DNA from: JALZVT01 sp039029135
GTDB lineage: Bacteria; Pseudomonadota; Gammaproteobacteria; Pseudomonadales; Azotimanducaceae
NCBI GenBank assembly: GCA_039029135.1
Contig: JBCCGT010000001.1
Location: forward strand, 434,001 to 498,000
Direction: 5' to 3'
DNA length: 64,000 nt
The notes beneath the pieces are model-generated. The model saw only the letters and a list, made by a program, of their open reading frames with translations. It was not told the origin of the DNA and made no database searches. The translations under genes were made by a program, and so were the position numbers. Shown piece by piece: positions 42,501 through 55,776 of the stretch. Positions within the stretch are counted from its first letter, which is position 1, and the number at the start of each line of letters is the position of its first letter.

Positions 42501-43535
42501 TCAGCTCGCGGCCGAATTCGCTTCGTACCAGTCCTTGCTGCGGTTGACGAGCGCGACCACTGTGAGCATCACGGGCACTTCGATCAGCACGCCAACGACC
42601 GTTGCCAGCGCCGCGCCGGACCCGATGCCGAACAGGCTGATCGCCGCCGCGACCGCCAGCTCGAAGAAGTTGCTGGCGCCGATCAGCGCCGAGGGCCCCG
42701 CGACGCAGTGGGCCTCGCCGCTGAGGCGATTGAGCCAGTAGGCCGCGCCGGCGTTGAAGTACACCTGGATCACGATCGGCACCGCCAGCAGCGCAATCAC
42801 GGCTGGGTGCGCGAGGATCTGATCGCCCTGCAGTCCAAACAGCAGTACCAGCGTGGCAAGCAGCGCCACGAGGGACAGCGGCTGCAGGCGCGCGAGCAGT
42901 GCGTCCAGCGCGGCTTGGCCACCTTGCCGCAGAACCCAGCGCCGCCAGAGCTGCGCGACCACTACCGGCACAACGATGTAGAGCAGCACAGACAGCAACA
43001 GCGTCTGCCACGGCACCGTGATCGCCGACAGCCCCAGCAGCAGTCCGACGATGGGCGCGAACGCGACGACCATGATGGCGTCGTTCAACGCCACCTGGCT
43101 GAGCGTGAAGTGCGGCTCGCCGTCGCACAGGTGGCTCCAGACGAACACCATCGCGGTGCAGGGTGCCGCCGCCAGCAGAATCAGCCCCGCTATATAGGAA
43201 TCGATCTGCTCTGCCGGCAGCCAGTCAACGAACAGCCAGCCGATGAACAGCCAGGCGAGCAGCGCCATCGAAAACGGCTTGATCGCCCAGTTCACGAACA
43301 GCGTCACCGAGATACCGCGCCAGTAACGACCGACCTGCGCCAGCGCGCCGAAGTCGATCTTTACCAGCATGGGCACGATCATCAGCCACACCAGCACCGC
43401 CACCGGCAGATTGACGTTGGCGATCTCCGCCGCGCCGAGCCGGGCAAACGCGCCTGGAAACAAGGCACCCAGCGCGATGCCGACGACGATGCACAGCGTC
43501 ACCCAGAGCGTCAGGTAGCGCTCGAACAGACTCAC
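42501..43535 (-). CDS. acr3: ACR3-family arsenite efflux transporter
   Basis: A 344-residue inner-membrane transporter of about ten helices. Family marks are WLMIVPMLVKIDFGAL near residue 55, LLAAAPCTAMVFVWSHLCDG near residue 120 (the conserved Cys of Acr3 that binds arsenite) and LIGASNFFELAVAAAISLFG near residue 295. It exports arsenite using the proton gradient. No arsC, arsR or other ars gene adjoins it in this window. The BVMO gene at 40692 is downstream on the same strand. The start is unambiguous. Confidence 0.93.
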   Translation of the reverse strand: MSLFERYLTLWVTLCIVVGIALGALFPGAFARLGAAEIANVNLPVAVLVWLMIVPMLVKIDFGALAQVGRYWRGISVTLFVNWAIKPFSMALLAWLFIGWLFVDWLPAEQIDSYIAGLILLAAAPCTAMVFVWSHLCDGEPHFTLSQVALNDAIMVVAFAPIVGLLLGLSAITVPWQTLLLSVLLYIVVPVVVAQLWRRWVLRQGGQAALDALLARLQPLSLVALLATLVLLFGLQGDQILAHPAVIALLAVPIVIQVYFNAGAAYWLNRLSGEAHCVAGPSALIGASNFFELAVAAAISLFGIGSGAALATVVGVLIEVPVMLTVVALVNRSKDWYEANSAAS

Positions 43536-43571
43536 GCGTGAGCCCTCGCAGCGGCGAGCCAGAGACTGGGA

Positions 43572-44504
43572 TCAGTCATCGCGGCCCAGCATCACGGCGT
43601 TGAGCACCAGCACGGGCACGTCGTTGATGGGAAACCAGTGTGTGCCCTTGATCTGGTAGCGCGTGCGCATGGGAAAGTTGAATTCGACCGTACCTGGGTT
43701 TAGCGAAAACGGGGTGATGTCCGCGCCGCCTGGCCAGTAGTCGGTTGCGCTCGGCGGCTCGACCGCGACGATGATGCCCTGCTGCCAGACCTTGGCACCC
43801 GCCTCCGAGTCGCTGAAGCTCCAGCAGGTCTTCGGCGTGATCGTGGCGCCGTCGTAGAACAGCTCCTGCCGCGCCTGCGGCAGGCTGATCGACAGCGGCA
43901 CATCGAGCGGCCCGGCGTTGCCGGAGAACTCGAGCATCTGCGCGCCGAACCGATCCGTGATACTGAGACCGGGGCGCACGGACATGGGCATTGCGCCGCG
44001 AAACAGGTTTGGGTAGCTCGCGACCGGAATGTCCGGCAGCTTCAGCACCGCGTCCGCGAAGATGCGGCACTCAGACAACACCAGCGGTGCGAGCGCGTGC
44101 ACGAAGTCTGGCGTCAGCAGGTTGATTACGTCATCCAACGAGTCCGCAGCAGGCAGCCCGAACATGTTCATGAAGTCTGCGTTCTCGGCGGAGTACTCGG
44201 CCGTGTGGTACGCGGCCCACACGAGCTGTTGCATGCTGGCGACGTCGAGCGGATCGCCCGCGATTGACGTATAGGCCATCTGGGTAAACAGGTTGAAGCG
44301 CACGAAGTCAGCCGACGTCCAGTCATAGATCACGAGCGCATAGTGATAGCCGTGCGGATCGTTGGGAAAATAGGTGTTCGCCAGCGCCTGCAGGTCGGCT
44401 TCGCTCTTGCGCGTGCCGGTCGGCAGATTGCGATACGGGATCATCCCGTCGCCAATCAGCGTATCGAGATTGCGAAAGTCCTGAGCGGTTGCGATAAGTG
44501 CCAT
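43572..44504 (-). CDS. Conserved-looking protein of unknown function
   Basis: A 310-residue soluble-looking protein with no signal peptide or membrane segment. I do not recognise it. Composition is balanced and codon use is like the neighbours, so it looks like a real gene. The ATG at 44504 is fixed by GGGGGAGAA just upstream. Notable stretches are LQALANTYFPNDPHGYHYAL near residue 43, NLLTPDFVHALAPLVLSE near residue 130 and IKGTHWFPINDVPVLVLNAV near the end. It is the upstream neighbour of the Acr3 gene by 36 bases on the same strand, so the two could share a transcript. Confidence 0.65.
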   Translation of the reverse strand: MALIATAQDFRNLDTLIGDGMIPYRNLPTGTRKSEADLQALANTYFPNDPHGYHYALVIYDWTSADFVRFNLFTQMAYTSIAGDPLDVASMQQLVWAAYHTAEYSAENADFMNMFGLPAADSLDDVINLLTPDFVHALAPLVLSECRIFADAVLKLPDIPVASYPNLFRGAMPMSVRPGLSITDRFGAQMLEFSGNAGPLDVPLSISLPQARQELFYDGATITPKTCWSFSDSEAGAKVWQQGIIVAVEPPSATDYWPGGADITPFSLNPGTVEFNFPMRTRYQIKGTHWFPINDVPVLVLNAVMLGRDD

Positions 44505-44772
44505 TTCTCCCCCTAAACGTCTCTGCCCTCTAGATTTCCAACTCGCTGAATCGGCCAACTCAGTTTTGCTTGCAACTGAGTCGTCCTTCTCGAGCCGGAA
44601 TCGCCCTGGGCGTTTCGATTCGATCCATGTTTTCTTCGTTCCCCGCGCCAATGTAACCCGAATTCTGGTCACCGTCGTCCGGGTGCTATGCTCCGCGGGT
44701 TTCGCCCCGCCGCCGCCCGTCTGAGCCGGGAGCATCGCGCGAACCCTCGACAGCCACGATTGCCTCTTCGCT
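44505..44772. promoter_or_regulatory. Divergent intergenic region between the unknown gene and the hybrid kinase
   Basis: The 268 bases hold the start regions of both divergent genes. I see no convincing promoter hexamers, palindromes or hairpins. Composition is mixed, with no AT-rich dip. Confidence 0.35.
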
Positions 44773-48729
<3,957 letters not shown>

Positions 48730-48755
48730 TGGTTCGTCGCGCCAGGCGCGGACGA

Positions 48756-49865
48756 TCAGTCTTGCCGGCGAGGCAGACCCGCGCCGAACAGCGCAACGGG
48801 CTGCTGCAGGCCCCGCAGCTCGTGAAGGCCCAGGGAAGACAGCGACAGCTCATCAGGCACGGCAAGCCGCTGCTGGCATGCCGCGGTCAAGACAATGTCG
48901 GCAGGCAGTTCCTTGGTGAGCTGCTCGCAGCGGGATGCCACGTTGACAGTGCTGCCGAAGGCGCACACGCCGAGGCGCTTGTCCGTTCCGGCGACACCGA
49001 TCGCGATCGGGCCGGTGTTGATACCGATGCCGACACGCAGAGACGCGGGGCGATGCCGCAGCTCCGCCGCGTCCTCGCGTATGCGCCGCTGTATCTCGAT
49101 CGCGGCGCGCACGGCGTTGTCCGTCGCCCCGTCGACGGGCTCGAACAGCGCGACGATCTCGTCGCCGATGTACTGATAGACCGCGCCGCCCGCGGCGCGA
49201 ATCGCGGGTTCGACCAGCGCGAAGAAGCCGTTGAGAAACTCGTAGCACTCGGCGGCCGTCACAGACTCGGAGAAGGTGGAGAACTCGCGCACGTCGCACG
49301 ACAACACGCTGTAGATCTTCTCGGTCGCCGAGAAGCTGGCCGTTTGATCCGGCGCGAAGGTGTCGGGCACGAACTTGCGAAACGTCTCCATCTGCTCGCG
49401 CAGTTCCTGGGTACGCTCCGCCACCTTGGCCTCCAACCATTCGTTGGCCGCTCGCAGCTCTTGCTGCAGCCGCACGATGGAGAGGTGTGTTTCGAGCCGC
49501 GCGAGCACCTCCGCCGCCTCGATCGGCTTGGTCACATAGTCGACGGCGCCAACGGAAAAGCCGCGCACCTTGTCGAAGACGTCATCGAGCGCGCTGACGA
49601 AGATGACCGGCACATCGCGACTGGCGGGATCGGCCTTCAGCCGCTCGCAGACCTCATAGCCGTTCATCCCGGGCATGTTGATATCTAGCAGGATGACGTC
49701 GGGCGCCTCGGTCGTCGCGAGCCGCAGCGCCAGTTTGCCGTTGGGCACGCCCTTGACGCGATAGCCCTCGTTTGTGAGGAGGTCGACCAGCAGCCGCAGG
49801 TTCGCGAGCGTGTCATCGACGACTAAAACGTAGCCGCGGTCCTGTCGTTCGTCCGCGTTGCTCAC
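48756..49865 (-). CDS. Response regulator-adenylate/guanylate cyclase (class III) fusion
   Basis: A 369-residue cytosolic protein: an N-terminal receiver domain (VLVVDDTLANLRLLVDLL, then VILLDINMPGMNGYE with the phosphorylatable Asp), a coiled linker (WLEAKVAERTQELREQ), and a class III cyclase domain. The cyclase has VLSCDVREFSTFSESV (first metal Asp), YQYIGDEIVALFEP (second metal Asp) and AFGSTVNVASRCE (transition-state Asn and Arg). The base-specifying Lys seems to be Gln and the Asp seems to be Ser, so the product could be cAMP, cGMP or neither. A GTG at 49865 follows GGAGGAGGGGCGG. It faces the hybrid kinase convergently and follows the PhoD-like gene on its strand. Confidence 0.87.
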   Translation of the reverse strand: MSNADERQDRGYVLVVDDTLANLRLLVDLLTNEGYRVKGVPNGKLALRLATTEAPDVILLDINMPGMNGYEVCERLKADPASRDVPVIFVSALDDVFDKVRGFSVGAVDYVTKPIEAAEVLARLETHLSIVRLQQELRAANEWLEAKVAERTQELREQMETFRKFVPDTFAPDQTASFSATEKIYSVLSCDVREFSTFSESVTAAECYEFLNGFFALVEPAIRAAGGAVYQYIGDEIVALFEPVDGATDNAVRAAIEIQRRIREDAAELRHRPASLRVGIGINTGPIAIGVAGTDKRLGVCAFGSTVNVASRCEQLTKELPADIVLTAACQQRLAVPDELSLSSLGLHELRGLQQPVALFGAGLPRRQD

Positions 49866-49893
49866 CCGCCCCTCCTCCGCCACGTGCGCCCCG

Positions 49894-51072
49894 CTAATCC
49901 GCCGCCGGAAAGTCCACGCGCTCGCGCAGGCGCACGACGCCGTCGGCGTCGCGTAGCTCGATGCGCACGCCGCCCGCGTCGACGTCGAGCAGGCCGAACT
50001 GGGACGTGCGCAGGTTGTCGCCGCCCAGCCGATAGCGATTTGGCTCACCTTCGCCGAAACCGGACGAGGCGCTCATCGGACTGGAGGTGGCTTCCACGAT
50101 GCGGCCGCCGTCTGCGAGTTCAAACGCCGAGATCTCGCCGAGATGCCGATCACCGGACAGCAGCACCGTTCGCCCCTGCCCGCGCTGCGCGATCAGCTTC
50201 AGCAGCCGGGCGCGCTCGGCCGGGAAATTGCCCCATTTTTCCCAGCAGTGCTCGTCCGGAATCACCTGGGTGCTGCTGACGATCAGCCGCAGATCGGCCG
50301 GCTCGGCGAAGCGCGCCTCGAGCCACGCCCACTGCGCCTCCCCCAGCACCGTGCCCGCGCTCGGCGCGTAGTTCTTGATCGGGCAGTCGAGCGAGCGCGG
50401 CGCCGCGATCAGCGCGTCACGAAAGTAGCGGGTGTCGAGCAGCACTACCTGAACATCCAGGCCACCGATCGCCAGCCGCTGCTGCGCATAGACCCCGGGT
50501 CGGGAGCGGGCTGGATGGGTGCCCGGGTAGCCCCAGAAATCGAAGAATATCCGCGCCGCCTCGTCCTTGAAGGCGAACTCCTCGCCACCGTCGTTGAGGC
50601 CATAGTCGTGATCATCCCAGGTGGCCAGCAGGGTCGCATTGGCCTTCAGCGTCTGGAATCCGGGCGCGGCGGCGAGCTTCGCGTACTCGGCCTGCATGAC
50701 CTCGACGCTGGGGTCGGCGGAGAACGCCGCGCTGTCGGCATAGACGTTGTCGCCGAGGAAAATCATGACGTCGGGCGCGGTCGCGTTGATGGCGGCCCAG
50801 ATCGGATGCTCGGGCGCGTCATCATCCGCGCAGGAACCAAACGCGATCCGTACCGGCGCGCTGCGCGGCGACTCCGCTACCGGCGTCGACGTAACTTCGC
50901 CGCCGCAGGCGGTGAGGCCCGCCAGAGCAATCGCCGCGACGCACCCCAGCCCGCGCCGGGTCGTGCCCGACGAGCGCCCGCGGCTCGTAGAGCGCCTGCG
51001 GCTCGTAGAGCGCCTGCGGCCCGTAGAGAGCCTGCTGCCCAGCAACCGGCGACTAAGGATGTTCTCGCGCAT
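49894..51072 (-). CDS. PhoD-like alkaline phosphatase/phosphodiesterase family lipoprotein
   Basis: A protein of about 392 residues. The N-terminus is Arg-rich, partly encoded by an 18-bp tandem repeat, then a hydrophobic core ending ALAGLTAC (lipobox). The mature enzyme has the PhoD-like metal motifs RIAFGSCADDDAPEH near residue 78, IFLGDNVYADS near residue 103, LATWDDHDYGLNDGG near residue 145 and LLSGDRHLGEISAFE near residue 302. It would hydrolyse phosphomonoesters or diesters in the envelope. I used ATG 51072, which overlaps the DUF6471 stop by 20 bases; a downstream TTG inside the Arg-rich part is an alternative. Confidence 0.82.
   Translation of the reverse strand: MRENILSRRLLGSRLSTGRRRSTSRRRSTSRGRSSGTTRRGLGCVAAIALAGLTACGGEVTSTPVAESPRSAPVRIAFGSCADDDAPEHPIWAAINATAPDVMIFLGDNVYADSAAFSADPSVEVMQAEYAKLAAAPGFQTLKANATLLATWDDHDYGLNDGGEEFAFKDEAARIFFDFWGYPGTHPARSRPGVYAQQRLAIGGLDVQVVLLDTRYFRDALIAAPRSLDCPIKNYAPSAGTVLGEAQWAWLEARFAEPADLRLIVSSTQVIPDEHCWEKWGNFPAERARLLKLIAQRGQGRTVLLSGDRHLGEISAFELADGGRIVEATSSPMSASSGFGEGEPNRYRLGGDNLRTSQFGLLDVDAGGVRIELRDADGVVRLRERVDFPAAD
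50972..51040. repeat. 18-bp tandem repeat (three units plus a partial fourth)
   Basis: Units 50972-50989, 50990-51007 and 51008-51025 follow GAGCGCCTGCGGCTCGTA with one or two changes; 51026-51040 is a partial, diverged unit. The period is six codons, so length changes keep the frame of the PhoD-like gene, encoding an RRRSTS-type repeat in its signal n-region. Confidence 0.8.
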
Positions 51073-51343
51073 CCAGCTCTGTCCGCACGTCCTCCAGAAG
51101 ATCGCGAGTATGGCCGAGATCGAGCGTCTTGGCGTCCAGCGCCAGCAGGATGTAGACGAACAGCTGCGCCCCCAGCGCCCCGGTGTTGACCTTGGTGCGC
51201 AGATTGCCGGCGCTCTGCTGGACACCCAACCCCTCGAGCGCCCGGGACAGATCCCGGTACTCCATGCCTCGATAGGCCATCTGCGCCCTTACCGTACGCC
51301 GCAGCGTCTCCCGCATCGCGGGCGAGTCGAAGAGTTTGGCCAC
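51053..51343 (-). CDS. DUF6471-like small protein
   Basis: A 96-residue protein resembling the DUF6471 family (RRTVRAQMAYRGMEYRDLS near residue 17, then EGLGVQQSAGNLRTKVNTG near residue 38). This family looks helical and XRE-like and may bind DNA or another macromolecule, but no role is established. The start is a GTG at 51343 set by AGGAGGTCTC just upstream; the in-frame ATG 20 codons earlier has no such site. It overlaps the PhoD-like start by 20 bases and is divergent from the SPFH gene. Confidence 0.75.
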   Translation of the reverse strand: MAKLFDSPAMRETLRRTVRAQMAYRGMEYRDLSRALEGLGVQQSAGNLRTKVNTGALGAQLFVYILLALDAKTLDLGHTRDLLEDVRTELDAREHP

Positions 51344-51494
51344 GAGACCTCCTGGGGTACGCCTGTCCACCAGGCCCAGATCAGGCGCGGGGAGCTTCGT
51401 CAAATAACTACCTAATAGCCTGTATTCTATTCATATGTGATTTATTCGCAACATTAGTGTAAAATAGATGTCATCTACACTGGAAGGAGATCCT

Positions 51495-52430
<936 letters not shown>

Positions 52431-52469
52431 ACCCCGGCTACCCAACGCAACCCAAAGGAGGATGTGAAC

Positions 52470-52916
52470 ATGGAATGGCTCGACAACGTCTCGAGTACCC
52501 ACTGGCTGGGCTTCGGACTGCTGCTGCTGATCTTGGAGGTCAGCTTCGGCATTGCGTATCTGCTCGGTCCGGGGTTCGCGGCGCTCATCGTGGCGCTCGC
52601 GGTGTGGCAGACGGAGCTGACGCCCTCTGAGGCCCTGGTGCTGTTCGGTGTCCTCAGCGTCATCACGACCTGGGCCTATGCGCGCTACTTCCGCCACAGC
52701 CCGGACAGCGGCGCGGCGGACGGCCTGCATGACCGCACGCGCAGCATGATCGGCAAAGAGACCACGGCCTCCGACGTCATTGACGGCGAAGCCCGCATCG
52801 CCTTCGGCGACACCCTCTGGCGGGTCCGATCGACGGGACCGGCAATTGCCGCCGGCAGTCGTGTACGCGTCGAGGGCGTCGACGATGACGTGCTGCTGGT
52901 CAACGCGGTGCGCTGA
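52470..52916 (+). CDS. NfeD-like membrane protein
   Basis: A 148-residue short NfeD protein. It has two or three N-terminal hydrophobic helices (WLGFGLLLLILEVSFGIAYL, then AALIVALAVW, then VLFGVLSVITTW) and a C-terminal OB-fold segment (MIGKETTASDVIDGEARIAF, then AGSRVRVEGVDDDVLLV). NfeD proteins pair with SPFH proteins and may tune membrane order or proteolysis; the serine protease domain of long NfeD is absent. The ATG at 52470 is chosen over the GTG at 52464 because the AAAGGAGG ribosome site then has normal spacing. Confidence 0.9.
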   Translation: MEWLDNVSSTHWLGFGLLLLILEVSFGIAYLLGPGFAALIVALAVWQTELTPSEALVLFGVLSVITTWAYARYFRHSPDSGAADGLHDRTRSMIGKETTASDVIDGEARIAFGDTLWRVRSTGPAIAAGSRVRVEGVDDDVLLVNAVR

Positions 52917-53125
52917 CGCTCGCGCGGCCGCCGCCCGCCGGGAAGACCCTGGCGAGCGCAACGATTCGGCCTGCCGTAAGCCTTGGCGGCGCTTGCGCGG
53001 CCAGAGGTGACACAGGCGCGTCACAAGAAATGTCCGGCGTCGGCGCTCCGACACTCGCGCGGCTGGGTGATTTGTGGAACATTGGGGTGTTAGCACCGCA
53101 AGCCGCTGGAGGACAAGGGGAACCC

Positions 53126-54244
53126 ATGAATTTCGAATTTACCGAGGAGCAAAAACTGCTCCGCGATCAGGCGAGCGGCTTTCTCGCCGAACACTGCCCG
53201 CCAGAAGTCGTGCGCCGTGTGCTCGACGGCGAGGAGCCGTGGGCGCGAGACCTGTGGGCGAAGATCGCCGAGATGGGCTGGACCGCCACCGCGATCCCGG
53301 AAGAGTTTGGCGGACTGGGTCTGTCGCATCTCGAACTCGTGGTCATCGCAGAAGAGCTCGGCCGCGCCGCGGCGCCGGTGCCTTTCTCTTCCTCCGTCTA
53401 CCTGGCCACCGAGGCCATCGTCGCGGCCGGTAGCCAAGCACAGAAGGAACGCTGGCTGCCGCAGCTCGCGGGCGGCGAGGTGATCGGCGCCTTCGCCTAC
53501 GCCGAAGGCGGTGGCCAGACTACGGCGGCAGCGCTGACGACAACTGCGGCGGGTGGCAAGCTCAGCGGCACCAAGGTCGCCGTCGCGGACGCTCAGATCG
53601 CCGATGTCATGGTCGTCGCGGCAAAGGCCGACGGCGGCGATGGCGCCTCGCTGTATTTGGTCGATATGAAGGCCGACGGGGTGACCTGCGAGCCGGTCAA
53701 GACCGTGGACCCAACACGACCCCACGCCAACGTCACCTTTGACGGCGCGGCGGCCGAGCTGCTCGGCGGCGACGGCACCGGCTGGGCGACGCTGACGAAG
53801 GTCCTGGACCACGCCGCGGTGCTGATCGCCTGGGAACAGCTCGGCGGTTCCGAGGCGTGCCTCCGGATGGCGAAGGACTACGCGATGGGCCGCTATGCTT
53901 TCGGTCGACCGATCGCGTCCTATCAGGCAATCAAGCACAAGCTCGCCGACATGTACGTCAAGAACACGCTCGCGCGCTCCAACGCCTACTTCGGCGCCTG
54001 GGCGCTGGCTAACCAGGCGGCCGAGCTGCCGCTGGCGGCGGCGACCGCGCGCGTGGGCAGCACCCAGGCGTACTACTACGCTTCGAAGGAGAACATCCAG
54101 ACGCACGGCGGCATGGGCTACACCTGGGAGTTCGACTGCCAGTTCCACTATCGCCGTTCTAAGGTCTTGAGCGTCAACATCGGCAGCGAGCGCCAGTGGC
54201 AGGAAAAGCTGCTGCGTGCCGCAGAGCAAAGCAACGCGGCCTAG
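53126..54244 (+). CDS. Acyl-CoA dehydrogenase, first of an adjacent pair
   Basis: A 372-residue FAD-type acyl-CoA dehydrogenase. It has the N-terminal helical domain (FTEEQKLLRDQASGFLAEH), a beta-domain flavin region (VIGAFAYAEGGGQTTAAAL) and a C-terminal helical domain with GRYAFGRPIASYQAIKH near residue 265 and THGGMGYTWEFDCQFHYRR near residue 335. The usual YEGT catalytic region is absent, and no Glu is clearly at the isovaleryl-type helix position. This fits the non-catalytic or complementary subunit of a heteromeric dehydrogenase formed with the gene 24 bases downstream. ACAAGGGGAACCC precedes the ATG at 53126. Confidence 0.9.
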   Translation: MNFEFTEEQKLLRDQASGFLAEHCPPEVVRRVLDGEEPWARDLWAKIAEMGWTATAIPEEFGGLGLSHLELVVIAEELGRAAAPVPFSSSVYLATEAIVAAGSQAQKERWLPQLAGGEVIGAFAYAEGGGQTTAAALTTTAAGGKLSGTKVAVADAQIADVMVVAAKADGGDGASLYLVDMKADGVTCEPVKTVDPTRPHANVTFDGAAAELLGGDGTGWATLTKVLDHAAVLIAWEQLGGSEACLRMAKDYAMGRYAFGRPIASYQAIKHKLADMYVKNTLARSNAYFGAWALANQAAELPLAAATARVGSTQAYYYASKENIQTHGGMGYTWEFDCQFHYRRSKVLSVNIGSERQWQEKLLRAAEQSNAA

Positions 54245-54268
54245 AACGCCAATACGGAGACAGACACT

Positions 54269-55486
54269 ATGAATTTCGAAGATTCAGCAGAAGAGCAGGC
54301 GTTCCGCGCAGAGGCTGCGGCATGGCTTTCGGACAATGCACCCAGCGCCGCGGAACTGGACGGCATGAACCTGATGGAACAGGCCAAGTTCTGGCAGAAA
54401 CGCAAGGCGGATGGCGGCTGGGCCTGCATCCGCTGGCCGAAGCAATATGGCGGCCGGGACGCAAGCGCCATGGACAACATCATTCTCGGCCAGGAAGAGG
54501 CGAAGCTCGATCTGCCCAACACCGGCGTGTTCGCCATCGGCCAGGGCATGGCGGCACCCACGCTGATGACCTGGCTGGACAACGAGGAAGACAAACAGCG
54601 CTTCATCCCACGGCTAGCGAGCGGCGAAGACATCTGGTGTCAGCTGTTCAGCGAACCCGCGGGCGGCTCTGACCTCGCCGCGCTGCGCACCAAGGCCGAG
54701 CGCGACGGCGACGATTGGGTCATCAATGGCCAGAAGATATGGACCTCGGGCGCCCACTACTCCGACTACGGCATTCTGGTCGTGCGGACCGATCCCACCG
54801 TACCCAAGCACAAAGGCCTGACCTATTTCTGGGTCGATATGAAATCGCCCGGTATCGAGATCAAGCCCATCCGCCAGATCTCCGGCGACGCCAACTTCAA
54901 CGAAGTGTATTTCACCGATGTGCGCATCCCCGACAGCCAGCGCATGGGCGCGGTTGGCCAGGGCTGGCAGGTGTCGCTGACCACGCTCATGAACGAGCGC
55001 GCGAGCATCGGCTCCGGCGGCGGCAACGTGAAGTTCAACACCGTGAAGCAGCTCGCGGAAGAGGTGAACATCGACGGCCGTCCGGCCATCGAGGACTCGG
55101 CGGTGCGCGCGAAGCTGGCGAACTGGTATGTGCAGGAAGCCGGGCTGAAGTACACCGCATTCCGGACGCTGTCCGCGATCTCACGCGGTGAGACGCCGGG
55201 ACCGGAGAACTCAATCGGCAAGCTGGTGGGCGGCGCGAAGACCCAGGACATGGCGTCGTTCGCGATCGATCTGATGGAGCAGGAAGGCATCGTCCGCGAC
55301 AGCGAGCGCGACGAGCGCTGGGCCGCCCTGTACCAGGACGCCTACATGTCCATCCCGGGTCTGCGCATCGCCGGCGGCACCGACGAGATCATGGCGAACA
55401 TCATCGCCGAGCGGGTACTGGGCATGCCCCAGGATCCGCGCGCGGACAAGGGCATTCCGTTCAATGAGGTGCCCACCGGCAACTGA
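54269..55486 (+). CDS. Acyl-CoA dehydrogenase, second of an adjacent pair
   Basis: A 405-residue acyl-CoA dehydrogenase. Key parts are WCQLFSEPAGGSDLAAL near residue 129 and INGQKIWTSGAHYSDYGIL near residue 152. TTLMNERASIGSGGG near residue 240 has a Glu matching the helix-G catalytic residue of isovaleryl-CoA-type enzymes. The end (AGGTDEIMANIIAERVLG) lacks the YEGT Glu. Placed 24 bases after another dehydrogenase of about 372 residues, it probably forms an alpha2-beta2 enzyme, as in the FadE28-FadE29-type pairs of steroid side-chain degradation. The start has a GGAG 13 bases upstream. Confidence 0.9.
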   Translation: MNFEDSAEEQAFRAEAAAWLSDNAPSAAELDGMNLMEQAKFWQKRKADGGWACIRWPKQYGGRDASAMDNIILGQEEAKLDLPNTGVFAIGQGMAAPTLMTWLDNEEDKQRFIPRLASGEDIWCQLFSEPAGGSDLAALRTKAERDGDDWVINGQKIWTSGAHYSDYGILVVRTDPTVPKHKGLTYFWVDMKSPGIEIKPIRQISGDANFNEVYFTDVRIPDSQRMGAVGQGWQVSLTTLMNERASIGSGGGNVKFNTVKQLAEEVNIDGRPAIEDSAVRAKLANWYVQEAGLKYTAFRTLSAISRGETPGPENSIGKLVGGAKTQDMASFAIDLMEQEGIVRDSERDERWAALYQDAYMSIPGLRIAGGTDEIMANIIAERVLGMPQDPRADKGIPFNEVPTGN

Positions 55487-55503
55487 GCCGCACGGCGCGG
55501 GGT

Positions 55504-55521
55504 CGCGGCCGCAGGGCCGCG
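55504..55521 (+). terminator. GC-rich hairpin after the acyl-CoA dehydrogenase pair
   Basis: CGCGGCC-GCAG-GGCCGCG is a perfect 7-bp-stem hairpin 17 bases after the stop of the second dehydrogenase. No T run follows, so it may be a weak terminator only. Confidence 0.35.
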
Positions 55522-55776
55522 CTTCGCAGCCGACACCCACCGGGCGGTGCTCGCGCGCCGCCGCTTGACGCACAGCCGTGCCTCTACGCCCTCCCCGTAC
55601 TCGCTGCCCTTTCCCAGCTCCTCTACCCAGTTCCTCTGCCGACGCCTGCCGCGCGTCGCTCTGGACGATTGACTACAAGCGCCGGCGTCGCAAATCTGCC
55701 GCCGAAGATGCCCCCCTTCTAAAGTGACCTCCATCGCGACGCCAACAGTCGCGGCAACCCAAAAAAGGAGTCAGTC

